Below are positions 1-5,504 of a stretch of 8,662 bases of DNA, in pieces (the first letter of the stretch is position 1; each line of letters opens with the position of its first letter). A model generated the notes under the pieces. That model saw only the letters and a list, made by a program, of their open reading frames with translations, was not told the DNA's origin and did not search any database. A program made the translations under genes and the position numbers. Source of the stretch: Candidatus Methanoplasma sp. Lineage in GTDB: Archaea > Thermoplasmatota > Thermoplasmata > Methanomassiliicoccales > Methanomethylophilaceae. The stretch spans positions 1-8,662 of the forward strand of contig JAISPV010000023.1 in NCBI GenBank assembly GCA_031274665.1, written 5' to 3'.

Positions 1-18
1 AAAGGGGCGTGAGGAAAG

Positions 19-1587
19 ATGCCAGAACCGGTGATAATATACGACACGACGCTGAGGGACGGCGCGCAGAGCGAGGGAGTATCCTTCTCCCCCGAGGATG
101 CACTGGAAGTTCTGAAGAGATTGGATGACTTCGGCGTTGATTTCGTCGAGGGAGGATGGCCGGGGGCCAGTCCGAAGGTGGACGAGTTCTTCAAATTGAC
201 GGAAGGATTGGAACTGAAGCATGCCCAGCTCACGGCTTTCGGGAGCACGGGGAAGCCGGGCATCCCGGCTAAGGACGACCCTAACCTGAGAAGCCTTGCT
301 GCCTGCCCGGCGGAATGGTGCTGTATATTCGGCAAGAGCTGGGACTTCCAGGTCAAAAATGCGCTGTGCATCCCTCTGGAAGACAATCTGGACCTGATCA
401 GGAACAGCGTCAGATTCCTGAAGGATTCGGGGAAGAGGGTGATGTTCGATGCGGAGCACTTCTTTGACGGATACCTTTCGAACAGGGACTATGCGCTCAG
501 CGCCCTGAAAGCGGCGGTCGAAGGGGGGGCAGAATGGCTTGTCCTCTGCGAGACCAACGGAGGAGGGATGATGGAGGACGTGGCCTGCGCGGTGGAAGAT
601 GTGCTGCTGACATACGACGTACCCATCGGGGTGCACTGCCATAACGACTCGGACCTCGCGGTGGCGAATTCGCTTGTCGCGGTCGAGAGAGGGGCAAGGA
701 TGGTGCAGGGCACGATAAACGGAATAGGAGAGAGGTGCGGCAACGCGAACCTGTGCTCGATAATGGCCGATCTCGCGCTCAAGATGGAGTACGAGCTCAA
801 CGTGAAGGACATGAGCCGGCTTACTGAACTCTCTGCCTTCGTGTCGGAGACCGCCAATCTCGCCCCGACTCCCGGTATGCCCTTCGTCGGGGAGAAGGCA
901 TTCGCCCACAAAGGCGGGATACATGTGTCCGCAATAGCAAAGGACCCGAGGACATACGAACACATAGAACCAAGGCTCGTAGGCAACAAGCGCAGGATCC
1001 TGATATCCGACATGGCCGGAAGAGCCAGCATATCCGAGAAACTAAAGGATTTCGGCATAGCCGTCGACTCGGACGAGAGCAGGATCATCATCGACAGGAT
1101 CAAATCCCTGGAGGCTGAGGGGTACCAGTTCGAAGGGGCGGATGCCAGCTTCGAGCTTCTTGTCAGAAGGTTCAAGGAAGATATCGAATGCCCGTTCCGC
1201 GTCACCGGTTTCAGGGTGTTCATCGACAACGTCGGGGACAAACTCACTTCCGAAGCAAGCGTGAAGGTCATGGATTCAAGCGGGAAGGAGGAACACACCG
1301 CGGCGAACGGCGAAGGCCCGGTCAACGCTCTGGACAACGCGCTGAGAAAAGCGCTTTCCAAGCTGTTCCCGATAACCGATCACATAAGGCTGACCGATTA
1401 CAAAGTGCGTGTGCTGGATGAGAGGTCCGCCACGGCGGCGTCGGTCAGAGTGCTCATTAGGTCGACGGACGGGAAGCGCAGCTGGACCACCGTCGGGGTA
1501 TCCCAGAATGTCATCGAGGCAAGCCTGGATGCGCTGGTCGATTCGATAGAGTATGCAATCTACAAAAACAGAGAGGAGGGGGCGTAA
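19..1587 (+). CDS. cimA: (R)-citramalate synthase, LeuA family (isoleucine pathway)
   Basis: This enzyme should condense pyruvate with acetyl-CoA to (R)-citramalate, the first step of the threonine-independent route to isoleucine, in the cytoplasm. The 522 residues begin with the family signature DTTLRDG (9-15). The metal-binding HCHND motif is at 206-210, and NGIGERCGN at 234-242 is typical of LeuA-like TIM barrels. The barrel fills roughly 1-290. The C-terminal part (about 385-515) matches the LeuA allosteric/dimerisation domain, which in relatives senses the end product. The stretch DFVEGGWPGASPK (41-53) and the length resemble the long CimA type common in bacteria rather than the shorter classical archaeal CimA. 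A Shine-Dalgarno GAGG at 11-14 lies just ahead of the ATG. The gene heads an operon, with the ACT-domain gene starting 2 bases after its stop. 2-isopropylmalate or homocitrate synthase are alternatives, but the EGGWPG segment favours citramalate synthase. The call is from motif recognition. Confidence 0.9.
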   Translation: MPEPVIIYDTTLRDGAQSEGVSFSPEDALEVLKRLDDFGVDFVEGGWPGASPKVDEFFKLTEGLELKHAQLTAFGSTGKPGIPAKDDPNLRSLAACPAEWCCIFGKSWDFQVKNALCIPLEDNLDLIRNSVRFLKDSGKRVMFDAEHFFDGYLSNRDYALSALKAAVEGGAEWLVLCETNGGGMMEDVACAVEDVLLTYDVPIGVHCHNDSDLAVANSLVAVERGARMVQGTINGIGERCGNANLCSIMADLALKMEYELNVKDMSRLTELSAFVSETANLAPTPGMPFVGEKAFAHKGGIHVSAIAKDPRTYEHIEPRLVGNKRRILISDMAGRASISEKLKDFGIAVDSDESRIIIDRIKSLEAEGYQFEGADASFELLVRRFKEDIECPFRVTGFRVFIDNVGDKLTSEASVKVMDSSGKEEHTAANGEGPVNALDNALRKALSKLFPITDHIRLTDYKVRVLDERSATAASVRVLIRSTDGKRSWTTVGVSQNVIEASLDALVDSIEYAIYKNREEGA

Positions 1588-1589
1588 AT

Positions 1590-1862
1590 ATGAACAGAGT
1601 CATTGTCACGCTGGTCGGAAGGGACCACACCGGCATAATAGCTACGGTGTGCAACTATTTCGCAGAGAATGAGATCAACATCCTTGACATCACACAGACC
1701 ACCGTCCAGGAGTACATCAACATGATGATGATCGTGGACCTCGAGAAATGCACCAAACAGTTCTCCGAGATAGTGAGCGGGCTCGATGCCGTCGGAAAGA
1801 AGGTCGGCTGCGTCATAAAGGCTCAGCATGAGGAGATCTTCGACATGATGCACAGGATCTGA
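1590..1862 (+). CDS. ACT-domain protein, UPF0237 family
   Basis: A 90-residue protein made of a single ACT fold. It opens with the strand VIVTLVGRDHTGI (4-16), followed by the helix IATVCNYFAEN, the strand INILDITQTTV, and a second helix and strand ending near 80. The GRDHTG turn is where ACT domains usually bind amino acids or other small ligands. The length is normal for UPF0237. It starts 2 bases after the cimA stop, with a strong purine-rich Shine-Dalgarno site (GGAGGGGG, 1575-1582) inside the end of cimA. The UPF0210 gene follows after 9 bases. UPF0237 and UPF0210 genes occur side by side in many bacteria and archaea. No enzyme activity is established for the family, so a regulatory or ligand-sensing role is an inference. 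Confidence 0.88.
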   Translation: MNRVIVTLVGRDHTGIIATVCNYFAENEINILDITQTTVQEYINMMMIVDLEKCTKQFSEIVSGLDAVGKKVGCVIKAQHEEIFDMMHRI

Positions 1863-1871
1863 GGTATCTAT

Positions 1872-3236
1872 ATGGTAGAACTCAACGAAGTCTTCGAGAC
1901 GCACACCATGATCTTCGACGAGAATCTGGACGTCAGGACCATTACGATGGGGATAAGTCTGCTGGACTGCTGCGATTCGGATCTGGACGTCCTTTGCGAC
2001 AACATTTACAAAAAGATCGTCACGGCCGCAAAGGACCTCGTCAAAGTAGGCGACGAGATCGGATTGGATTTCGGCATACCGATCATCAACAAAAGGATCT
2101 CGGTCACGCCCATATCCATCGTGGGGGCTTCTGCATGCAGGACGAGCGGCGACTTCTCGAGGATAGCCGAGACCTTGGAAAAGGCGGCAAGCTTCGTTGG
2201 GGTCAATTTCATAGGAGGATATTCGGCGCTTGTCCAAAAAGGAATGACCGCGGCGGATCAGATGCTGATCAGGTCCATACCGGCGGCGCTGTCCAAGACT
2301 GAGCGGGTGTGCAGTTCCGTAAGCCTTGCTTCGACGAAGACCGGTATTGACATGGATGCCGTGAAGCTGATGGGCACGGTGATAAAAGAGACCGCAGAGG
2401 CGACCAAATATAAGGACTCGATAGGCTGCGCAAAGCTCGTGGTGTTCTGCAACCCTTCGGATGACAATCCCTTCATGGCGGGAGCATTTCACGGTGTGAC
2501 GGAAACGGACAGTGTGATCAACGTGGGAGTAAGCGGACCCGGCGTCGTGAAAAGGGCGATATCCAAAGTCAAAGGAGAGAACTTCGAGGTCCTTTGCGAA
2601 ACAATAAAAAAGACCGCTTTCAAGGTCACAAGGGTCGGACAGCTGGTCGCTAAGGAAGCATCAGAGCGTCTCAATGTGCCCTTCGGCATAGTCGATCTCT
2701 CTCTGGCCCCGACCCCGGCGGTCGGCGACAGTATCGCCGATATCATCCAAGAGATGGGGGTGGAGTATGTGGGCGCCCCCGGGACCACCGCCGCCCTGGC
2801 CATACTGAACGACCAAGTAAAGAAGGGGGGTGTGATGGCATCGTCATATGTCGGGGGATTGAGCGGAGCGTTCATACCCGTATCAGAAGATCGGTCCATG
2901 GCATATGCCGCCGGGATCGGCGCGCTGACGCTGGAGAAGCTTGAGGCCATGACCTGTGTCTGTTCGGTGGGGCTGGACATGATCCCCATACCGGGAGATA
3001 CCAGTGCGGAGACCATATCCGGGATCATCGCCGACGAGATGGCGATAGGTATGATCAACCAGAAGACGACTGCGGTCAGGGTCATACCGGTCATCGGAAA
3101 GAAGGCGGGAGAGACCGCAGAGTTCGGCGGCCTTCTCGGCAGCTCGCCCATTATGCCGGTAAGCAGATACGGTTGCAAGGATTTCATTGACCGCGGCGGA
3201 AGGATACCCGCACCCATACACAGTTTCAAGAACTGA
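1872..3236 (+). CDS. PFL family protein (UPF0210/DUF711)
   Basis: A 454-residue cytoplasmic protein of the UPF0210 family, whose fold has been related to pyruvate formate-lyase-like enzymes, although no reaction is assigned. Recognisable family segments are the N-terminal [20 protein letters not shown] region (9-28), NKRISVTPI (73-81), the [20 protein letters not shown] stretch (near 200-220), and the glycine-rich C-terminal third containing [21 protein letters not shown] and [11 protein letters not shown]. No signal peptide or membrane segment is evident. The full family length is present. The ATG is preceded by GAGG (1861-1864), which overlaps the TGA of the ACT gene, so translation is probably coupled. 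Pairing with UPF0237 is the usual context. The added position behind citramalate synthase suggests a metabolic link to 2-oxoacid or branched-chain amino acid chemistry, which is unproven. Confidence 0.9.
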   Translation: MVELNEVFETHTMIFDENLDVRTITMGISLLDCCDSDLDVLCDNIYKKIVTAAKDLVKVGDEIGLDFGIPIINKRISVTPISIVGASACRTSGDFSRIAETLEKAASFVGVNFIGGYSALVQKGMTAADQMLIRSIPAALSKTERVCSSVSLASTKTGIDMDAVKLMGTVIKETAEATKYKDSIGCAKLVVFCNPSDDNPFMAGAFHGVTETDSVINVGVSGPGVVKRAISKVKGENFEVLCETIKKTAFKVTRVGQLVAKEASERLNVPFGIVDLSLAPTPAVGDSIADIIQEMGVEYVGAPGTTAALAILNDQVKKGGVMASSYVGGLSGAFIPVSEDRSMAYAAGIGALTLEKLEAMTCVCSVGLDMIPIPGDTSAETISGIIADEMAIGMINQKTTAVRVIPVIGKKAGETAEFGGLLGSSPIMPVSRYGCKDFIDRGGRIPAPIHSFKN

Positions 3237-3245
3237 TCGGGGCAT

Positions 3246-3253
3246 ACATATAT
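3246..3253 (+). promoter_or_regulatory. Putative archaeal TATA box
   Basis: The AT-rich ACATATAT lies in the otherwise GC-rich gap after the UPF0210 gene, about 38 bases ahead of the chosen ATG at 3287. A start about 25 bases downstream would give a short leader that still includes the GAGGAG Shine-Dalgarno site at 3275-3280. The box is embedded in an imperfect palindrome (GCATA, 4 bases, TATGC), and a perfect 8-base palindrome ACACGTGT follows at 3259-3266. The palindromes might be an operator, but this is weak evidence. Confidence 0.4.
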
Positions 3254-3286
3254 GCACAACACGTGTCGGGGGCCGAGGAGATTAAA

Positions 3287-3685
3287 ATGACCACAGGCAA
3301 ATATATGATCATACTGGCGGCGATCGCCGGGCTCGCACTGTTCTTTGCGGGAGTATATGCATTGGAAACCTCAGACAAGGACAACGATGACGACAACGCG
3401 GACCTGGTCAAAATAACTTTGAAGATCGATAGCAGGCTCGAGGTCAAATGCGACGGCGTAAAAATCTATTCCGACAAAGCATTCTATGTCTCAGGTGACG
3501 CCAACCTTACGATAAAGATACCGAAGACCGGCGAATACGATATGAACTACAGCGATCCGTCTACCGGCAGATCCGGCAGCACGGGAGAATTTGGACGTGC
3601 CGGAAGTACGTTAGAAACGGTGATCCTCACATTCCCAGACTCCGGAGACATCACGGGCAGCATCACTTTCTCCGCACACTCTTAA
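3287..3685 (+). CDS. Small membrane-anchored protein, paralogue 1
   Basis: No named family is recognised. The 132-residue protein starts with MTTGKYM and a hydrophobic segment at about 6-27 (ILAAIAGLALFFAGVYAL), which should act as a signal anchor. A very acidic linker follows (SDKDNDDDNAD). The rest, from about 39, alternates short hydrophobic and polar runs typical of a beta-sandwich domain outside the membrane. The ATG at 3287 is preferred over the in-frame GTG at 3263 because GAGGAG lies 6 bases ahead of it and the hydrophobic anchor then sits at the N-terminus. The next gene is a paralogue with the same layout. The similarity runs from the ITLKID segment through the GEYDMNYSDP region to the TFPDSGDITGSI end. 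Role unknown; a cell-surface or extracytoplasmic binding role is a guess. Confidence 0.75.
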   Translation: MTTGKYMIILAAIAGLALFFAGVYALETSDKDNDDDNADLVKITLKIDSRLEVKCDGVKIYSDKAFYVSGDANLTIKIPKTGEYDMNYSDPSTGRSGSTGEFGRAGSTLETVILTFPDSGDITGSITFSAHS

Positions 3686-3715
3686 ACATCTTGGGCAGGC
3701 GTCCCGCCATATTTT
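3684..3715 (+). repeat. 3'-flank repeat, copy 1 (probable terminator)
   Basis: This stretch begins in the stop codon of the first small membrane protein. It reads AAACATCTT, 10 variable bases, then CCCGCCATATTTT. The same order and spacing recur at 4239-4272 behind the second paralogue. The G+C-rich core can form a weak hairpin and ends in a short T-run, as expected for an archaeal intrinsic terminator. Confidence 0.5.
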
Positions 3716-3741
3716 CGCGTTGTTCGGAACCGGCGCGGGCG

Positions 3742-3749
3742 AAATATAC
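3742..3749 (+). promoter_or_regulatory. Putative archaeal TATA box
   Basis: AAATATAC lies directly after a G+C-rich stretch and 40 bases ahead of the ATG at 3789. A start about 26 bases downstream would leave a leader of roughly 17 bases carrying the GAGGGTG Shine-Dalgarno site (3779-3785). This implies that the second small membrane protein has its own promoter. Confidence 0.45.
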
Positions 3750-3788
3750 CTATATCTGCAACCTCCTTGTATATATCTGAGGGTGAAA

Positions 3789-4196
3789 ATGGCCCAAAAC
3801 AAACTGATATTACTAATTGCGGTCCTTGCTGTTGCCGCTGTGGCTATTGTCGGGGTGTACGTATTGACACAGTCCGACAATGACGGCATAGAGAAAGAGA
3901 AGATCGATATTACTTTGACCATCGAGACGGGATTCAAGGTCATTTACGAGGGCAAAGCGCTCAGTTCCGGCGTCCCGTTCTCTGTGCCTAAAAATACAAC
4001 GGAGGTTCCTATTCTGATATTCACTCCGACCGGCAACTTCTTGCTGCTATACCATCCTGTTTTCGAAGGATCGACCGTGCAGAGTGACGGATATGATGAG
4101 GCTCCGGGTTCGGAAAGCGCGACGTATGACGCAGCGATATCTATCCACTTTCCGGAGTACAACATCGAAGGATCGGTAACCGACTATACTCCATAA
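3789..4196 (+). CDS. Small membrane-anchored protein, paralogue 2
   Basis: A 135-residue protein with the same architecture as its upstream neighbour. MAQNK is followed by a strongly hydrophobic anchor at about 6-26 (LILLIAVLAVAAVAIVGVYVL), a polar acidic linker (TQSDNDGIEKEK) and a beta-rich domain. Matching landmarks include KIDITLTIETGF here against LVKITLKIDSRL upstream, TPTGNFLLLYHP against KTGEYDMNYSDP, and the final HFPEYNIEGSV against TFPDSGDITGSI. The proteins are clear but old paralogues. The ATG at 3789 follows GAGGGTG closely; an upstream in-frame TTG at 3720 would put the anchor in the middle of a leader and cross the TATA box, so it is rejected. It probably faces the outside of the cell membrane. 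Function unknown. Confidence 0.78.
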   Translation: MAQNKLILLIAVLAVAAVAIVGVYVLTQSDNDGIEKEKIDITLTIETGFKVIYEGKALSSGVPFSVPKNTTEVPILIFTPTGNFLLLYHPVFEGSTVQSDGYDEAPGSESATYDAAISIHFPEYNIEGSVTDYTP

Positions 4197-4203
4197 CCTT
4201 TTT

Positions 4204-4230
4204 GGGCCTTGTGCCCGTGATCTTTTTTTT
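4204..4230 (+). terminator. Hairpin plus T-run terminator
   Basis: A short hairpin (GGGC at 4204-4207 with GCCC at 4213-4216) is followed by GTGATC and eight Ts (4223-4230), 8 bases after the stop of the second small membrane protein. Archaeal termination mainly needs the T-run, so this is a good transcript end for the plus-strand genes. Confidence 0.6.
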
Positions 4231-4238
4231 GTCCGGCC

Positions 4239-4272
4239 AAACATCTTCATGGCGGGCCCCGCCACTATTTTT
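4239..4272 (+). repeat. 3'-flank repeat, copy 2
   Basis: AAACATCTT, 10 variable bases, then CCCGCCACTATTTTT: the same element as at 3684-3715 with one inserted base. Here the core (GGCGGG then CCCGCC) makes a tight hairpin before the T-run, so it may be a second terminator for the plus-strand unit. It lies 43 bases after the stop of its gene, whereas copy 1 begins in the stop codon. Confidence 0.5.
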
Positions 4273-4307
4273 CATGAAAACGTCTGACATCCGTGAAAAA
4301 ATGTCAT

Positions 4308-4363
4308 AAGAAAATGAGAAGAATGCGCCGAACGCGGTTTGAAAGATCAGTTAGTTACGCAAG
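4308..4363. repeat. Inverted repeat flanking tRNA-Trp, left arm
   Basis: Three blocks in this arm are exact reverse complements of blocks on the other side of tRNA-Trp, in nested order: AAGAAAATGAGAAGAA (4308-4323) with 4583-4598, GAAAGA (4341-4346) with 4577-4582, and AGTTACGCAAG (4353-4363) with 4557-4567. A 17-base segment (4324-4340) is present only in this arm. The inner block begins 2 bases beyond the discriminator base of the tRNA. Confidence 0.75.
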
Positions 4364-4364
4364 G

Positions 4365-4532
4365 TGGGAGCAGAGGGATTTGAACCCCCGTCAGCGGGTT
4401 TCCACCACGGAGGGAGCTACCCTCCGCGAAATTATGAGTCATCGCTCCAGTTACTCATCAACTGTCAGCAAACTCTTCTAATCACGCTCGATAACTGGAG
4501 CCCGCCAGTCTGCCAGGTTAGCCTATACTCCC
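4365..4532 (-). tRNA. tRNA-Trp (CCA), with a 95-base intron
   Basis: Read on the minus strand, the acceptor stem is GGGAGTA (4532-4526) with TGCTCCC (4372-4366), followed by discriminator A at 4365. CCA is not encoded (the sequence continues CCT). The T-arm is GGGGG-TTCAAAT-CCCTC. The anticodon stem is GCGGG (4505-4501) with CCCGC (4398-4394), and the loop begins CTCCAG with anticodon CCA at 4498-4496, giving Trp. The intron after position 37 is taken as 4494-4400; removing it gives a 73-base tRNA with loop CTCCAGA and variable loop TGAC. The D-stem is imperfect (a C-A mismatch at 12-23) and position 15 is A rather than G. A TCCA/TGGA helix is available at the splice sites, but the bulges are not canonical, so the exact intron ends are less certain than for tRNA-Arg. 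Confidence 0.85.
4432..4494 (-). ncRNA. Box C/D 2'-O-methylation guide RNA inside the tRNA-Trp intron
   Basis: On the minus strand the order is box C GTGATTA (4485-4479), a 10-base guide (4478-4469), box D' CTGA (4468-4465), a 3-base spacer, box C' TTGATGA (4461-4455), a 12-base guide (4454-4443), and a D-like ATGA (4442-4439). The ends pair as TTAT(C)GAG with CTCATAA, 7 pairs with one bulged C. The second guide contains TAACTGGAGC, a perfect 10-base complement to the tRNA around the anticodon. The fifth base before the D box pairs with C34. In the first guide the fifth base before CTGA pairs with C39 of the spliced tRNA (5 pairs including one G-U). The tRNA-Trp intron of haloarchaea is known to guide methylation of residues 34 and 39, so the targets match. 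Weak points are the ATGA in place of CTGA and the short second target match. Confidence 0.75.
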
Positions 4533-4556
4533 TTGATATCACTGTCAGTATCATTT

Positions 4557-4598
4557 CTTGCGTAACTTTGCTGCTCTCTTTCTTCTTCTCATTTTCTT
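4557..4598. repeat. Inverted repeat flanking tRNA-Trp, right arm
   Basis: Partner of the arm at 4308-4363: CTTGCGTAACT (4557-4567), TCTTTC (4577-4582) and TTCTTCTCATTTTCTT (4583-4598). The outer two blocks are contiguous here but separated by 17 bases in the other arm. On the minus strand this arm is upstream of tRNA-Trp, where its promoter should lie, so the left arm looks like an inverted partial copy of the upstream region. If both arms are transcribed, leader and trailer could form a long stem stacked on the acceptor stem. Confidence 0.75.
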
Positions 4599-4705
4599 CT
4601 TGCGCCATTTCCAACGCTGATTGCCGCGTTTTTTCCAGGCGCGTGAACTTCTTTTCATGATATTTCCTCTTCTCGGATGCCTCATCACCGCAGCGATGCA
4701 CCCTT

Positions 4706-4807
4706 TGGCGGGCCCGTCGGGACTTTCGGTCCCCTCGTCAGGAACTTTCGAACCCGAGGCGTCTGGCTTAGAAGGCCAGCGCTATATCCTGGCTAAGCCA
4801 CGGGCCC
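4706..4807 (-). tRNA. tRNA-Arg (UCU), with a 24-base T-loop intron
   Basis: On the minus strand the acceptor GGGCCCG (4807-4801) pairs with CGGGCCC (4716-4710), followed by discriminator G and an encoded CCA (4708-4706). The D-arm is GCTTAGCC...GC. The anticodon arm is CTGGC-CTTCTAA-GCCAG with anticodon TCT at 4772-4770, giving Arg (AGA/AGG codons). The T-stem TCGGG (4757-4753) pairs with CCCGA (4721-4717) only if an insertion in the T-loop is removed. Splicing 4746-4723 restores the loop TTCGAAT and a regular tRNA of 75 bases before CCA. A TATA-like box lies 29 bases ahead. Confidence 0.93.
4723..4746 (-). other. tRNA-Arg intron at position 59/60, canonical bulge-helix-bulge
   Basis: The precursor folds into a complete archaeal splice motif. 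Central helix TTCG/CGAA (4 pairs) is flanked by the 3-base bulges AAA and AGT. On one side lies the T-stem (TCGGG/CCCGA) and on the other an intron hairpin GTTCC/GGGAC with loop TGACGAG. Cutting after the second base of each bulge, the usual rule for the archaeal tRNA splicing endonuclease, releases 24 bases and leaves a standard 7-base T-loop. The position is unusual compared with the common 37/38 site. Confidence 0.9.
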
Positions 4808-4832
4808 CGCCAACCTCCATCTACTACTATCA

Positions 4833-4838
4833 TTTAAA
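4833..4838 (-). promoter_or_regulatory. Putative TATA box of tRNA-Arg
   Basis: On the minus strand CCTTTAAATG (4840-4831) centres about 29 bases ahead of the first base of tRNA-Arg. It gives the tRNA its own promoter within the 51-base gap after the membrane protein gene. Confidence 0.55.
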
Positions 4839-4858
4839 GGTTTACATGGGGCCTAAGA

Positions 4859-5476
4859 TCATTTCCCGCCTGTGATAAAGTCGTACAACGACCCATACCC
4901 AGTGAATATGAGTATCGATTCGACTATGCATATCAGAGCCAGCACCAGCAGGAGAGGCCACCAGTTGAACAGTTTTCCGAACAGCTTGACGAGGCTTTCC
5001 ACGAAGTTCATTATCATAAATGCGATGGCACCGACGACGAATGCCGCTCTTATCCTCGGCCAGCCTTCTGCCAAGAAACTCAGTCCTGTGTCTGCCAGTC
5101 CTCCGAGGAGTACGTAAACGAGGACCATTATCAGCAATGCTCCGATGACGGCGAAATGGACCTCGCGGAACGGCCTTATGACCAGCGTAAAGCCTGTTAT
5201 AATGATCACTATACTGGCGAAAAAGTCCCAACTTGTATACGTGGATATACACAAGAAGATCATCAGGACGCCGAATAAGACGCCGAACGCCATGAACACT
5301 TTGTATTTCTTTGAATCCTTATCCTTGAGGTAGGCGTAAACGATCAGCAATGCAATTATCCCGCCTATCAGAAGAATCAGCTCGGGAATGTGCGCCGAAA
5401 TGAAATCAGTTATAGATTCCGTATCCATAGCTTGTGATGCCCGTAGAACGTTATAAAGTTCATCATAAAGCGGCAT
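4859..5476 (-). CDS. Six-helix integral membrane protein of unknown function
   Basis: No family is recognised. The 205-residue protein is mostly hydrophobic, with likely membrane helices at about 32-50, 59-78, 84-101, 107-125, 142-162 and 172-192, and a short charged loop KDKDSKKYK after the first. There are no cysteine clusters, signal peptide or catalytic motif that I can see. Two starts are possible. The ATG at 5476 gives the full length but has no clear Shine-Dalgarno site. An ATG at 5428 (MDTESITDF) lies about 26 bases after a TATA box and would give a leaderless 189-residue product. Both keep all six helices. It follows the chelatase-like genes on the same strand with a 28-base gap, so it could be part of their transcript, or separate if the internal TATA box is used. 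A role as membrane partner of the chelatase-like proteins is a guess. Confidence 0.8.
   Translation of the reverse strand: MPLYDELYNVLRASQAMDTESITDFISAHIPELILLIGGIIALLIVYAYLKDKDSKKYKVFMAFGVLFGVLMIFLCISTYTSWDFFASIVIIITGFTLVIRPFREVHFAVIGALLIMVLVYVLLGGLADTGLSFLAEGWPRIRAAFVVGAIAFMIMNFVESLVKLFGKLFNWWPLLLVLALICIVESILIFTGYGSLYDFITGGK
5451..5458 (-). promoter_or_regulatory. Putative TATA box for leaderless start of the membrane protein
   Basis: On the minus strand CTTTATAA (5458-5451) centres about 26 bases before the ATG at 5428, the spacing expected for a leaderless archaeal transcript. If real, the membrane protein starts at 5428 and the longer reading frame is only in-frame upstream sequence. 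Confidence 0.5.
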
Positions 5477-5504
5477 CGGACGGATCCGATAACGTATAAG
5501 GAGA

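Noticed and set aside
489..1361. Long minus-strand frames opposite cimA, UPF0210 and the chelatase-like genes (also 1560-2492, 2489-3262, 5938-7077)
   Set aside because: They are antisense shadows in G+C-rich coding sequence, serine- and proline-rich with no domain. The opposite strand encodes clear families.
4293..4481. Plus-strand reading frames across the first tRNA, containing WEQRDLNPRQ or GFEPPSAGF stretches
   Set aside because: These are translations of the antisense of the tRNA T-arm and acceptor, a well-known source of false proteins. tRNA-Trp explains the sequence.
4365..4532. A type II (Leu or Ser) tRNA with a long variable arm
   Set aside because: The apparent long arm is intron. 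GCGGG/CCCGC forms a perfect anticodon stem and leaves a 4-base variable loop with anticodon CCA.
4331..4630. AACGCGG (4331-4337) with CCGCGTT (4624-4630) as a further inverted-repeat block around tRNA-Trp
   Set aside because: It is only 7 bases and is not nested in order with the other blocks, so chance is the simpler explanation.
4465..4701. Minus-strand 78-residue highly charged frame (rich in E and K) ahead of tRNA-Trp
   Set aside because: It runs through the tRNA 5' half and the anticodon, and its charged composition comes from the purine-rich inverted-repeat arm. There is no ribosome site or recognisable domain.
4365..4807. tRNA-associated integration site (attachment repeat, integrase or island)
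   Set aside because: No direct repeat of a tRNA 3' end and no integrase gene is visible in the window.
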